This document shows positions 33,269-43,449 of a stretch of 64,000 nt of DNA, piece after piece (the first letter of the stretch is position 1; each line of letters begins with the position of its first letter). The notes under the pieces were generated by a model that searched no databases, was not told the DNA's origin, and was given only the letters and a program-made list of their open reading frames with translations. Source of the stretch: Crossaster papposus (lineage: Eukaryota; Echinodermata; Asteroidea; Velatida; Solasteridae); contig JBAIAA010000414.1 of assembly GCA_037893245.1 (NCBI GenBank), forward strand, positions 1,154,001 to 1,218,000, in the 5' to 3' direction. Made by a program: the position numbers and the translations under genes.

Positions 33269-34425
33269 TGCACGTGTCTAATTTCAAGTGGCTGCTCTCT
33301 GCACAATGATGGGCAAACACTTCTTCCAGTCTTGGGACTTATATATCAAACCGATATGGAAGTGTGCAAGGTGCCATGACCTCAATATAAAAACAACTGT
33401 AGGGACGCGAAAATGCAGGGAGGTGCTTCAATCTGCCGTCTTTCCAGTGAGAACTAAATTGATATGCAGTGCGCGAGTGTCGTCCGCTTTCAGCGCGAGA
33501 GAGAATCACTTGGGTCTCAAGGGAGCTGGCACGGACGCCTAGCAAGGAATGAATAATTCTCAACAGCGGCGGCCAGCAGATTGTAAAGAAGTAAACGGAT
33601 GTCACTTCAACATCTTGTCGAGGGTCTGACAATTAAAGAACACAAGGCTCGAATCCTTGGAATGCACAAGAAGCACTTGCGACGCAACTCGGTACATACT
33701 AAAACGGAAACCCGAAGCGTAAAGGAGACAAAGCGAGGTAGGGGGAGGGAGGAGGGAATATCGAAATGTTGGACATTAAGTTTGGGGGCACTGAAGGGGA
33801 GGTTGAAGTACTTTAGGGGTCATGGGGATGGGGAAATTTGACAGCCAAATGAGGGCAACTAAGCGTAGAAACTTGGAGGGGTTTCCGAGGACACGAAGGA
33901 GAGGTTCTCAGAGGAGTGGGAACTTTGATTTAGAGAGGTACACATTTTTAAAGAGCAGAACAAAAATGCATCTCCTTGAGTCCTTGCTTACGCAAACTTT
34001 TGTTTTATACTTTGAACACAGTTTAGTTTGATCAACAAGTTTGTTTAAGAAGAGGTATTTGATAAAAAATACAAATTGAACGAAGAGTTTTAAGAAGTGC
34101 TTCTTTTAAAAGCAAACTTTTTGTCTGATAAGAGGTAAGGGGTACGTGGCCAATGAAACCTTTCCTGAATGGACTACCACTGGCTATGCCAGTATTTGAA
34201 TAAAGAGCTAGAACAACTTGTAGCCAGAGAGGTGGTTTGTGTCTTTTCTTAAAATGACGAGAAGCTAGAGTTTGTTTCTGGAATACAACGGATAAACGCC
34301 ACTTTAGGCAAAATAAAAAAATTTGGCTGTTTTTGAATTACTTGACTACGGCTTGAAGTCTATGTGAAGTAGCTGCAGTCGCTACTATAAAATGTGTAGA
34401 GGTGTGCCATTACGGGTAGGTTGTA
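33269..34425. other. Intron, no gene seen
   Basis: GC-richer and purine-rich from 33400 to 33930 (GGGGGAGGGAGGAGGG), with overlapping short frames on both strands and no recognisable exon. Confidence 0.5.
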
Positions 34426-35100
34426 AACCAGGTACCTGATTAAAAACAACACGGGTATCCGGATACACATTAAACCCAACCCCAAAATTCATCTCGGCAT
34501 AAGAAAAACACTCCATTAGAAAATTCACTCATAATTTTCAACTTAGTTGGGAGTCCTTACGGTATTTATATCAACTTCATGGTATTCAGTTGTAACATTT
34601 TAAGTGGAATCATTCAGGCAGGATCGCTTTCACACCTTATCATAGTATTATCACTGATAACAATCTTAATCCTCTAGGGCATGATATGAATTGCCTCTTT
34701 AGAAAACCCCAAAATTATGAATGCGGACCCGACCAGAGTATAGGGTTGGTCGGGTCGGCTTCTAAAGGGAGGTATTTGTAATGGAAGTTGCTTGTTCACA
34801 AAGGTCCACATGATAATACATCGGTGAGTCAATACAGCAAGATACAAGATACAAGTGTGTAAATACAGCTTTTAGGTGTAAATTGCAACTTTCATGAGCA
34901 TCATAAACTTGAAAAACATTTTGTTCTCCTGTGTATAGCCTCCTTTTCCTTTGAAAAATCCAAACAAATGACATTCAAAACCTTTCTCTTTCATAGTCAA
35001 TAAAGTTACTATGTAAGTAAAGTTGGTTACGGGTATTTGATTCCATAATCTGGAACCGATTCCCGATATCAACGGTTGGGTACTCGGGTACCTGGTTCCG
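34426..35100 (+). mobile_element. Fam-J element, copy 2, with GGTACC-containing ends
   Basis: AACCAGGTACCTG at the left is mirrored by GGGTACCTGGTT at the right (35087-35097). The right 230 bp matches 25228-25465. It ends about 50 bp from the donor of the exon 35151-35264. Confidence 0.65.
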
Positions 35101-35150
35101 ATGCAAACTTCTAAAAACTAGCTGTGTAGGAAGACAATGACCCATCTTAC

Positions 35151-35264
35151 CTTGACTGCTAGCACCTTGTTTTCCAACATGTTCTCCATCTTGGTTGCCA
35201 TGTCCTCCACCACCTTAATGCCATCAACTCTCTCTACATGGAGATCATCCCGATCCTCATACTC
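35151..35264 (-). CDS. CACNA2D: alpha2/delta subunit, exon encoding 38 residues (phase 0/0)
   Basis: The minus-strand exon reads 38 codons, beginning EYEDRDDLHVERVDG and ending MLENKVLAVK. It is preceded by a T/G-rich tract ending TTCCAG and followed by GTAAGATG. The pattern YE..DL.VE...G..VVE..A...E.ML.NK..AV lines up with the N-terminal helical region of vertebrate alpha2/delta proteins, ahead of the VWA_N domain. Both boundaries are phase 0, so skipping it would remove 38 residues without a frameshift. The open frame runs past both splice sites, but the residues beyond them lose family resemblance, which supports the chosen limits. It is the only recognised exon between the two inverted 3.3-kb elements. 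A Fam-J element ends about 50 bp past its donor and a Fam-A copy starts about 130 bp before its acceptor. Confidence 0.92.
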
Positions 35265-35393
35265 CTGGAAGGTAACACACACAAAATAATGATGTATGAT
35301 AAGTATGATGATAATGAAAGGGAGGAACCTAACAGTAGAGGAATGAAAGCTAAATGAACAAAATTGTGGCAAATAGGAAACGTCGTTTTAACG

Positions 35394-35632
35394 TCGAAGG
35401 ACGTGTATACATGCAAAGTTGTTTCAGAAATTCAAAATGGATGAAGGACAAACACATCACGAGCAAGGCCGGAAATATCTGTCAGCGACCGGCTCGCAGC
35501 TAGGGAGCGAGGCCGGAAATATTAGGTGTGCTACGCACAGATGCCGGCCTGAACCCGTTTTGAATCGAGTTTTGTGAAAAACAATTCCTGGGCCCGGTCA
35601 ATGCCAATATAATCCTGGCACGAACTGGTTAA
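35394..35632 (-). mobile_element. Fam-A element, minus orientation
   Basis: The right end CACGAACTGGTTAA is intact; the left end is degenerate (TTTTAACGTCGAAGG). It lies about 130 bp upstream of the acceptor of the exon 35151-35264, on the transcript's 5' side. Confidence 0.82.
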
Positions 35633-36362
35633 CAAGACTATGTCTGCCAAGACTAGCTGGACCGAGTAAGCCAAGAAGTCTTAGTTTTATACCCAGCAAC
35701 TGAGTCAGTCAGTCAAGCACTCAGTCAAGCACTCAGTTAGTGACTCACTCAGCCAGTCACTCTGTCTGTCAGAGGAGAGTAGATTGGTCCTTAGGATCCA
35801 GCCAAATCTTGTTGTAGTTGTTTTAGGGGGTTGTATTGGATGTTCTTTTTTTTTTTGGGGGGGGGGGGGTTGGACTAAGTTTGGAGAGAAAAGCTAGTCC
35901 TGTCAAATCCACCCCCAACAATCTATACCAAGACATTTTTTTCAACTTTACACCAAATCTGAATGGGTTTATGACAATTGATATGCCCTCGTATACATAG
36001 TAGCGGAAAACGTAACTAGAGCACACGAGCTGCTTGTCATGAAAACATCTTCACAATGTCGCCACACTGTGTAAAGTGAGTACAAACATTAGACCAGGTG
36101 AAGCATCTGCCCAGTATTGATCAAGTAAAATCCAATGCTATAGTCAGACCAAGGCAGGGATGTAGCTTAGATTACAAGTCAAGGTGGTGAAGGTTGCAAA
36201 AGTGGTGAAAGTGGTGAAGGTGGTGAAGGTGGTGAAGGTGGTGAAGGTGAGGGAGTAAAGGAGGGGATTGATACACAGGTGTAAGTCTAGGTGTCACTTG
36301 TACGGCTAGCGTAATGTTGCATTATGTGTTCATGGGAAACCTCAAACATAATAATTTGCTAA
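35633..36362. other. Intron between exon-proximal Fam-A and foldback copy 2
   Basis: Contains a CAGTCAGTCAAGCACT array (35700-35775), a 13-base G run (35857-35869) and a GTGGTGAAG minisatellite (36183-36252). Confidence 0.65.
36183..36252 (+). repeat. GTGGTGAAG minisatellite (about seven units)
   Basis: Nine-base units, nearly perfect toward the right. Confidence 0.9.
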
Positions 36363-36377
36363 CCCCATAGAAAATTG

Positions 36378-36727
36378 TACCGGGATCCCGGCGGGATCCC
36401 GGCGGGATCCCGCCGGGATGGAAAAATCCCGGCGGGATCCCGGCTTCTTACCGGGATCCCGTTTTAGTCAGAACCGGGATCCCGGCGGGATAATGTTTAC
36501 AACCGGGATCCCGGCGGGATAATTTTCACAAACGGGATCCCGGTTTTAGTCGGGACCGGGATCCCGGCGGGATAATTTTCACAAGCGGGATCCCGCCGGG
36601 ATAATATTCACAACCGGGATCCCGGTTTCTTACCAGGATCCCGGTTTTAGTCAGAACCGGGATCCCGGTGGAAAAATTGTTCACAACCGGGATCCCGGTA
36701 TAATCAACCGGGATCCCGGCGGGATTT
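36378..36727 (-). repeat. CCGGGATCCCGG array (copy 2, mirrors 18586-18935)
   Basis: Same unit order and spacers as in copy 1, reversed. Confidence 0.94.
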
Positions 36728-36837
36728 TATATTTAGATGTTTTTCCACCGGGAATTTTCTTTGAAAGGTTTAATATTTTTTTATTTCTAAAACACTTAAT
36801 ATCGTGGCTGTTTTTTTTGTACTTTTGGCTGTTTATT

Positions 36838-37078
36838 TTGTTGCCTATTTTGTTTCTATTTTCTGGAACTTAGAGATTTTACAGAAAATCCAAGCCTATT
36901 TTGTTTCTATTTTCTAGGACTTTGAATTTTTTCTGAAATTCAAAGACTATTTTGGTTTCTATTTCCTGGACTTATAATTTTTTTCTGAAAATCAATGCTT
37001 ATTTTTTTCTTTTTCTGGGACTTAGAGATTTTTCTGAAAATCCAAAACTATTTTGTGTCTATTTATTATGTTTCTATT
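36838..37078 (-). repeat. 64-bp tandem (copy 2)
   Basis: Mirrors 18235-18475, including the unit-specific differences. Confidence 0.85.
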
Positions 37079-37414
37079 ATCTAGGAATTTGCGCAAGATA
37101 ATGCCAAAATGTTAAACAAGTGATAACTAGAGGCCAGTAACTCGATAATAATATGGAGAGAAAAATCAGAAAAGGCAATTCGCGTCCGTAATCTGGGCCG
37201 CGGAGCAGTAAATGTTAACGTTTGATAAATCATGTAAATGTATGCCTAGTTCAGTGTCGTCACACATTTGTTCAGGCGACTCTTTTTATCTTATCTCTCA
37301 ATCTGTGAAAGTTTCAATCTATTATAAGCATTATTAACGACGTTACAGAGGGAAAAAATAACCAAATTCTGTGCGGCTGTTGTTTTCCGAGCGAGAAGAA
37401 ACTTGGTCCCATGC

Positions 37415-37659
37415 AGTCAACTCGGCCCCAAATCAACTTAGCCAAAAGTCGAGACAACTCGACCGTCCAGACAACCCAAAGTCGATGTGTACATGTACAT
37501 GCAGCGCGTGTAGAGCGTACTATTGGTGCGCCGTTCGCTCGGTCCCCCTATATCCCACCAATAGTTTTGGTGGGAAAAGTTAAATTGTCCCGACGGTCGA
37601 GCTGTCTCGGCTTCGGGCCGAGTTAACTTAAGGCCGATTCGACTTGGGGCCGAGTTGAC
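37415..37659. mobile_element. Nested 245-bp inverted-repeat element (copy 2)
   Basis: GTCAACTCGGCCCCAA to TTGGGGCCGAGTTGAC; mirrors 17654-17898. Confidence 0.85.
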
Positions 37660-38898
37660 CTAAACCTTAACCAGGTATGGTTTGCTCTAAGGGGTCGTAT
37701 AGGTCTACCATTGGGAAAATACAATTGGTCAAATGAAAAAGACCGCCCAAGGATTGCGAAAATGGCAACAAAAATAATAATTCATTGGCATATTTAATTA
37801 TATCCATCCAATATTTTCTGCTTAGTTGCGTTTTAATATTAAAAAGTGATTTTTGGGGTGATTTTCTGTTAAAGAAAGTCATGCGTACACCCCTTAAAAA
37901 AATGGTATGCTCCGAGCCGATCGTGTAATTTTTTTTTTACAGCGATTCTTGGTCAAGTTCCCAGCCCTAATTTGCGCTGAGTAAATACGCGTTTCCGTAT
38001 TAGGTACCCGACTAAAAATGTGTTCACTTTTTGAAATCGAAGTTCACACCAGTAACGGTTTTCATCAGGCAAGAAGCGAGCCCATAGTCTGGATGAATAA
38101 GAAGAGGGTTTTGTAACTTAATTTTCTTACTTACTAACTTACTTTTGTTACTCATCTGCTCATAATGGTTTGGAAAGAATCTTTTCGAGATTGGGAGACA
38201 TCGAGAAGTTTGACTTTGACGACGGCTGCACCGCAATTAGTTCTGGCCGGGGCCGGGCAACCAAGTGCCAAGTGGGACACACACGTGTGTAACGTACGTT
38301 ACGGTCGTAATAGTTTTGCTGTTCTGGATATCGGGATCGCAACAAATATTTAGGCTGCTTTCGGATCGGCTACCTAGGCCAATTATCCTCGAAAATCAAG
38401 TGAAATGGGTTTGAGTGATAACACATTAAAATAGACATGAAGTGGCAAAAAAAAACTGGCATGATTGATGAACTTGTTCACTGGAGAGTAGGCACTAAAT
38501 TTGTTTTCCATAAAAATAAAAAAAGCTTCTCTATAAAGTAAAAAGTTCTACTTCTATTTTTGAAAATACATGTTGGCCTAGGCCAGGGCGCCTCGACGAA
38601 CTGACATCGCTTTTCATTCTTTTCCTGTTCCAGATCGCTTGAAAAACTGCTTTGTACAGTGTACTCTACTACTACTAAGGCCCTAATTTAGGTTGTTTAT
38701 AAAAAAATAATATTTACAGAGGGAACTAACCGAATCAAGCAGCCTTTCTGATAAAATATTTAGGCTACATCCGTTTAGCCATAGGCCTAACCGAATGCCT
38801 AAAGTTTAAAACAAAAATTGCACAAGAATATATTGTCGGCAAGCTTGCTGCAAGCTGGCAAGCTTGCAGCAAGCTTCAACTAATTTGCATAATTTAAA

Positions 38899-39124
38899 CT
38901 CTGCAAGCTCTCTGCAAGCTCTCTGCAAGCTCTCTGCAAGCTCTCTGCAAGCTCTCTGCAAGCTCTCTGCAAGCTCTCTGCAAGCTCTCTGCAAGCTCTC
39001 TGCAAGCTCTCTGCAAGCTCTCTGCAAGCTCTCTGCAAGCTCTCTGCAAGCTCTCTGCAAGCTCTCTGCAAGCTTGCCGGCAAGCTTGCCGGCAAGCTTG
39101 CCGGCAAGCTTGCTTGCCGGCAAG
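38899..39124 (-). repeat. TCTCTGCAAGC minisatellite and GCCGGCAAGCTT units (copy 2)
   Basis: Same unit number as copy 1, which is notable because such arrays normally change length quickly. Confidence 0.94.
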
Positions 39125-39167
39125 CTTTCTAATATTTCTGTAAGGGGCTGGCATGCATTAATTATGT

Positions 39168-39695
39168 GAACCCGGGATCCCGGTTGACTGAACCGGGATC
39201 CCGGTTGATTGAACCCGGGATTCCGGTTGAATGGAACCACTCAACCGGGATCACAGTTGAGTGAACCCGGGATCCCGGTTGAGTAAACCCGGGATCCCGG
39301 TTAGATGAACCGGGATCCCGGTTAGATGAACCGGGATCCCGGTTAGATGAACCGGGATCCCGGTTAGATTTAACCGGGATCCCGGTTGGATTTGGATTTA
39401 ACCGGGATCCCGGTTGGATTTAAGCGGGATCCCAGTTGGATTTAACCGGAATCCCGGTTGGATTTGGATTTAACCGGGATCCCGGTTGGATTTAACCGGG
39501 ATCCCGGTTGGATTTAACCGGGATCCCGGTTGGATTTAACCGGGATCCCGGTTGGATTTAACCGGGATCCCGGTTGGATTTAACCGGGATCCCGGATAAT
39601 CCCGCCAAAAAATCCCGCAAGTTTTTCCCGCCGGGATCCCGGCGGGATTCCCGGCGGGATCCCGGCGGGATCCCGGCGGGAATCCCGGTTGTTTT
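39168..39695 (-). repeat. CCGGGATCCCGG array (copy 2, mirrors 15618-16145)
   Basis: Same succession of unit variants as copy 1, reversed. Confidence 0.94.
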
Positions 39696-39708
39696 TTCTA
39701 TAGGGAAG

Positions 39709-40022
39709 TGCAAACAAGTCTTGCTCAGTTAAACCATGGAGGTAAACACAGCTCACCAGTCCAAACTTCACTTGCTTTTCATGCCGAGCAACAACCAGCT
39801 GAATACCAGTTACAAACAATATACATCAAAAATAATGTTATGTGCTTATTGCAGCTCCATTAAATTGGGCACAGATATGTATAGCATTTTGCATGTATAC
39901 TGAAGGTAACAACTTGAGCTTTTGCAGCAAATGCTACACCATCTGACACTATGCTTAGCATGAAAAGCACATGAAGTTTGGACTGGTAAGCTGTTTTTAC
40001 TGAGCAAGACTTTTGTTTGCCC
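39709..40022. repeat. Fam-F inverted repeat
   Basis: GCAAACAAGTCTTGCTCAGT and CCAGTCCAAACTTCA at the left mirror TGAAGTTTGGACTGGTAAGC and ACTGAGCAAGACTTTTGTTT at the right. GAGCAAGACTTTTTGC also occurs inside Fam-E at 48622-48865, so the two families may be related. Confidence 0.75.
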
Positions 40023-40226
40023 TAAAATTCCAAGGCAAGGTATATTTTGTCAGAACTTATTCTGTATAAACTCTGCACTCTGGTCTTTTTATTCATTGGA
40101 TAGGATGAGGTTGTTACTGCTACAAAGATTGAAAGCTACTGGTAAATTTGTTAGGACTGCCTGACCAAGATTATTAGGTGAAGAAGGGTATAGTTACAAA
40201 AAGAGAAAAGCAGTATCGTCGTATTT

Positions 40227-40482
40227 GGGGAGTCAGGTTGGCGTAGCGGTTCTTTCATTGCCTTCCACCACTGTGACCCAGGTTTAAATCCCGACTGGAC
40301 CAATATGTGGATTGGGTTTTAAGCCCCTACTTAACTCCGCGGGTTTTCCTCAGAATATTCTTTTGGGGTTTTCCTTCCACCTTTATAACCGTAATTTCTT
40401 CACATTGTCTTTTCTTCGCTGGGCCTTATGAGAGAATAGTGGATTCCACTGAATGGGCTTACCCAGGTAAAATGAGAAAGTT
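40227..40482 (+). repeat. tRNA-derived SINE
   Basis: An A-box-like TTGGCGTAGCGG at about 40239 and a B-box-like GGTTTAAATCCCG at about 40281 are followed by a body containing GTGGATTGGGTTTT, GGTTTTCCTTCCACC and GGGCTTACCCAGGTAAAATG. Confidence 0.82.
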
Positions 40483-40664
40483 AATATGAATTGGTAACAT
40501 TTATTTCCTTTTCATGGTAAATCACAAAAGATGTAAAAAAATGCAGATAAGAAAAAATATTCAAAAAGAGAAGGCAAAACCTAAAAAGCAAAAGCTTGTG
40601 TAAGACATGCCATGTATAAAACACAAAAAATATTAAAAAAACGAAAAAAAATTCATATAAACAT

Positions 40665-40872
40665 TTAACCCCTTGATGACAGTGGCTATAGCCACAGCCT
40701 GCTAATCCACCCAGAATGCTGTGGTCAGCTGTGCTATGCCGTAGAACACGGCCTGTGTGACAGCTGCACGATCGGTCCATTGTGCAGTGCGGCTACTAGG
40801 CAAAGGCTGCTGTGGTGTATAATCCAGTGCAGGGAGAAGTGGTAGCCGGTAATACCAGCACTAAGGGGTTAA
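40665..40872. mobile_element. Fam-O miniature element with TTAACCCCTT ends
   Basis: TTAACCCCTTGATGACAG to CAGCACTAAGGGGTTAA, with TTAA at both edges. The interior is CTGTG/CACAG rich and partly self-complementary. Confidence 0.8.
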
Positions 40873-41103
40873 TATAGTGTATACACGAATCCAATCACAC
40901 AAATGGTGGGGGGCGCAGCACACACAATGAGTTTACAGATTGGCACTTGCAGGGTACGGGGGAGCAAAAGGGCAACAACGGGACAATCAGGTACCCCGCA
41001 ATAGCAATAGCCGTAACGCTATGTATTTCGAGATTTAGTAGACAAAGAAAAACTAAAGAAGTAAAGTAAGGTCGAACAAAAGAGGTACCCCACAACTAGT
41101 AGC

Positions 41104-41499
41104 GTGTCAAGTGTAATTGACATTGTGGAGGTTCAGTATTGCCAAGAAGGCTGTTTTATTAGTCCCAGCTTGGGCTCCGTTCCGGCTTCATCACCATTGC
41201 CAAACTGCATGAACGAAGCCAGACAGAGAGAGAGACGTTCAAAGCCGGGGTTTGGAAAACTGCCAAAATTAGCATCTCGTGGCCCCCTAGAGAGAAACAG
41301 CTGCACGAACGATGAAGGAAAAAATGTTTCTGTTGGATTTGTCTGTACATGTAGACACAAATGAAAGATGTAATGTGAAATTAGAGCAATACTTGGATGG
41401 AGAATTGACAAAAGATGCGTTAAACAGGATTAGATTATACAAATTAGAAGGTAGACACTTGTCACTGCCCTATGACCCAGTTATGTATGCTGCAAGAGT
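41104..41499. other. No confirmed gene; open plus-strand frame adjoining the LINE relic
   Basis: A 118-codon plus-strand frame (41312-41668) starts here. Its first 70 residues or so look protein-like (KLEQYLDGELTKDALNRIRL); the rest is antisense to the retrotransposon relic. No family recognised. Confidence 0.3.
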
Positions 41500-42890
41500 C
41501 ATAATTTTTTTAATTTACCATGAAAACTTTCATGGTGGTAGATTGGTTAAGCTCAAGCAAGGTTTGAGCCATAATAATACTATCATGACGGTAGTTAAAT
41601 CGTTCTTGTTCCAGTGCCCTGGCGCAATTATTCAGAATATGAAGCAATGTTTTATGATTTCCACATAGTGCACATTGCGAATTTATTCTTTTGGCCCAAT
41701 GTTTTAGATTGTCCGCAGTCAGTAGAGCATTAATGGCTGCTTCAGTGATGAAGCTCAATACTCTCTTGGGTAAGAAACCGCGCAAGCTTTAAGAAATCAC
41801 CTTGCATAATCAACGATGACACATTATTTCTCCAGAAATCGCTTTGTTCTTCTGCGAGATAGTATGCTTTGATTGTTGTTTTTGTGATATTCCAGTTGAC
41901 ATTTGAGGCATCCACAGAGTCTTGTTCACAGACGCTTAGCTTCAGTTAAGAAATCACCTTGCATAATCAACAATGACACATTTTTTCTCAAGAAATCGCT
42001 TTGTTCTTCTGCGAGAGTATGCTTTTTGTGATATTCAAGTTGTCATTTGAGGCATCCACAGAGTATTGTTCACAGACGCTAGTTGGGGTTGACATTTTCC
42101 TGATCCATTTGGATTCACGTGAAACCTTTGCATCCAACAGAGTTTGAACTTTCAGATCTATTCTTGAACGAGAAGACGCATGTGCTCATCCCTGAGAATC
42201 TTTAAAGATTTAAGATGGGCAAGAAAATGTCAATACATCATGGCTAATTAAGATGGCAGATGTAGCGCCTTGTGATGGAATGTTTAGCCACTTCTTCAGA
42301 TATTAAATTGCTATGCTGTTTAGACTATCCAGTCGAATCATGGATTGAGAGTATATATCGCAGGGAAGGTAAACTATATGTTGAATATTGCGAGTTTGTA
42401 TTCACCAAGAACATAACTGGAATTCATGTTGTCAACAGTTTGTTCTGTATTATTTCATATGCCTCAGATGGTGACATTTAAAGGTGACAAATGAACCAAG
42501 CAAATTGGCCAAGTTGTTCCTCACCGTTACAACTGGGTCATCGTTTATTGTAAAATTTATCTCTGTGGGTTTCCAGCTGCAAATTGAAATGCTACGGCAT
42601 TGTGTAGGCTTCAGGGTTAGATTCAAAGTTTAGGTGATCTTTGTTATTTCGTTCACCAATATTATTGGAGAAATGGGGTCGCACTGAAAAAATCCTCTAC
42701 GAAAAGTAAATTTGTGGGACCCTCTGTTTGGCGTTCTGACCTTGCCATTTAGGACAATTATACAAATTGAGAGTGTAATGTATAAGATTGTGCTCAACTG
42801 AACCAAAGGCATCATCAAACAAACTATTTATTGTATTGTACACACATGTACATGTACGACTACTGCTTTTGGCATTTAGCAAAAGTTCAT
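41500..42890 (-). pseudogene. Non-LTR retrotransposon reverse transcriptase, decayed fragment
   Basis: Successive minus-strand frames, shifted by small indels and stops, read as one reverse transcriptase. Near 42880-42800 is DAFGSVEHNLIHYTL. At 42690-42661 is FQCDPISPII, the fingers/palm motif, usually FQGDP(L/I)SP, with Gly changed to Cys. Then come CRSISICSWKPTEI (about 42590) and SLPSLRYILSIHD (about 42360). The C-terminal MQGDFLKLA lies near 41800 and a CCHC knuckle C-X2-C-X7-H-X4-C near 41674-41624, followed by RHDS. The knuckle suggests an R2/NeSL/Hero-like clade, but the clade is uncertain. Upstream and downstream domains were not recognised. Confidence 0.85.
41789..42080 (+). repeat. 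Direct tandem duplication inside the LINE relic
   Basis: 41789-41937 and 41946-42080 are two copies of the same reverse-transcriptase segment; both begin TTAAGAAATCACCTTGC and end TTCACAGACGCT. The second has a few deletions and a stop, so the duplication came after the element lost function or was tolerated because it had. Confidence 0.92.
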
Positions 42891-43238
42891 ACTTTTAAGG
42901 AAGGCTTTTTGCAATGAAGGGTCAATGGATATTATTGTCCAAAGCGAAATGTTCTGCTAATAACGATGTCTTTATGGAATTCTAATCTCTGATTATCGCA
43001 TAGAGACGCCACGGTCATTTGTCAGCAAATAAATTGGGTTATTTCAAGTCAAATCAAACACTTTTCTGCATCAATCTCACAGATTTAATAAATTTACTGA
43101 AATTATTTGGCCATACGTACAAGAAAACTACAAAACGGAGTGTTTACGGTCGCACAGTTTGAAATGTTAATACTGATATTACATGCTAAATTCATGAATC
43201 AATGTTTCATAGATAGCAAGTCATTATGTTATTATTTA
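42891..43238. other. No gene seen
   Basis: AT-rich, no repeat shared within the window. Confidence 0.55.
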
Positions 43239-43449
43239 TGCAGCAATCGATAGGAGTCTTGAACCTGCCTTCCTCAAGCTTTCACTCTTTTTACCTTCTG
43301 TCTTGAGCTACCAACATGAAGATTCACCTCCGAGACAATAAAATTACATTGATTGGGAGGTGTATCGTCACGTCGGTAGTTCAAGACCGAACGTGAATAA
43401 AAGTGAAGGCTTGTGGAGGGTAGATTCAAGATTCCCATTGATTGCTGCA
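43239..43449. mobile_element. Fam-T foldback element (211 bp, about 57-bp arms)
   Basis: TGCAGCAATCGATAGGAGTC at the left mirrors GATTCCCATTGATTGCTGCA at the right. The inner blocks CAAGC(T)TTCACT also pair. The flanks continue the symmetry weakly (TTATTTA/TTTATTT). Confidence 0.88.

Larger units (their letters stand above)
897..35264 (-). other. CACNA2D: Alpha2/delta calcium channel subunit gene, internal part (three exons, two introns)
   Basis: The alpha2/delta subunit is an extracellular, membrane-anchored auxiliary subunit of voltage-gated calcium channels that controls trafficking and synaptic function. In transcript order the exons are 35264-35151, 4034-3975 and 1065-897, with introns of 31,116 bp and 2,909 bp. 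The joined frame matches, without an internal gap, the N-terminal region of vertebrate CACNA2D3 just before the VWA domain (comparison from memory). All four internal splice sites are consensus: AG acceptors behind pyrimidine-rich tracts, and donors GTAAGA, GTACGT and GTGAGT. The preceding exon (signal peptide side) was not found between 35265 and 64000, and the next exon was not found in 1-896, so both are probably outside the window. Confidence 0.88.
36363..39706 (-). mobile_element. 3,344-bp foldback-type transposon, copy 2 (inverted)
   Basis: Reverse complement of 15607-18950, with every matched landmark satisfying x + y = 55313 and no difference in the segments I compared. Flanks are GCTAA|CCCCATAG and CTATAGGG(A)|AGTG, giving a candidate 2-bp AA duplication. 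Its right flank immediately enters the Fam-F inverted repeat, absent at copy 1, so the insertion sites differ. In the alpha2/delta transcript it lies about 1.1 kb upstream of the exon 35151-35264. Confidence 0.93.

Noticed and set aside
15607..39706. Ordinary inverted segmental duplication
   Set aside because: Similarity stops exactly at the terminal inverted repeats on both sides of both copies, and each copy has its own candidate 2-bp duplication, which fits transposition better.
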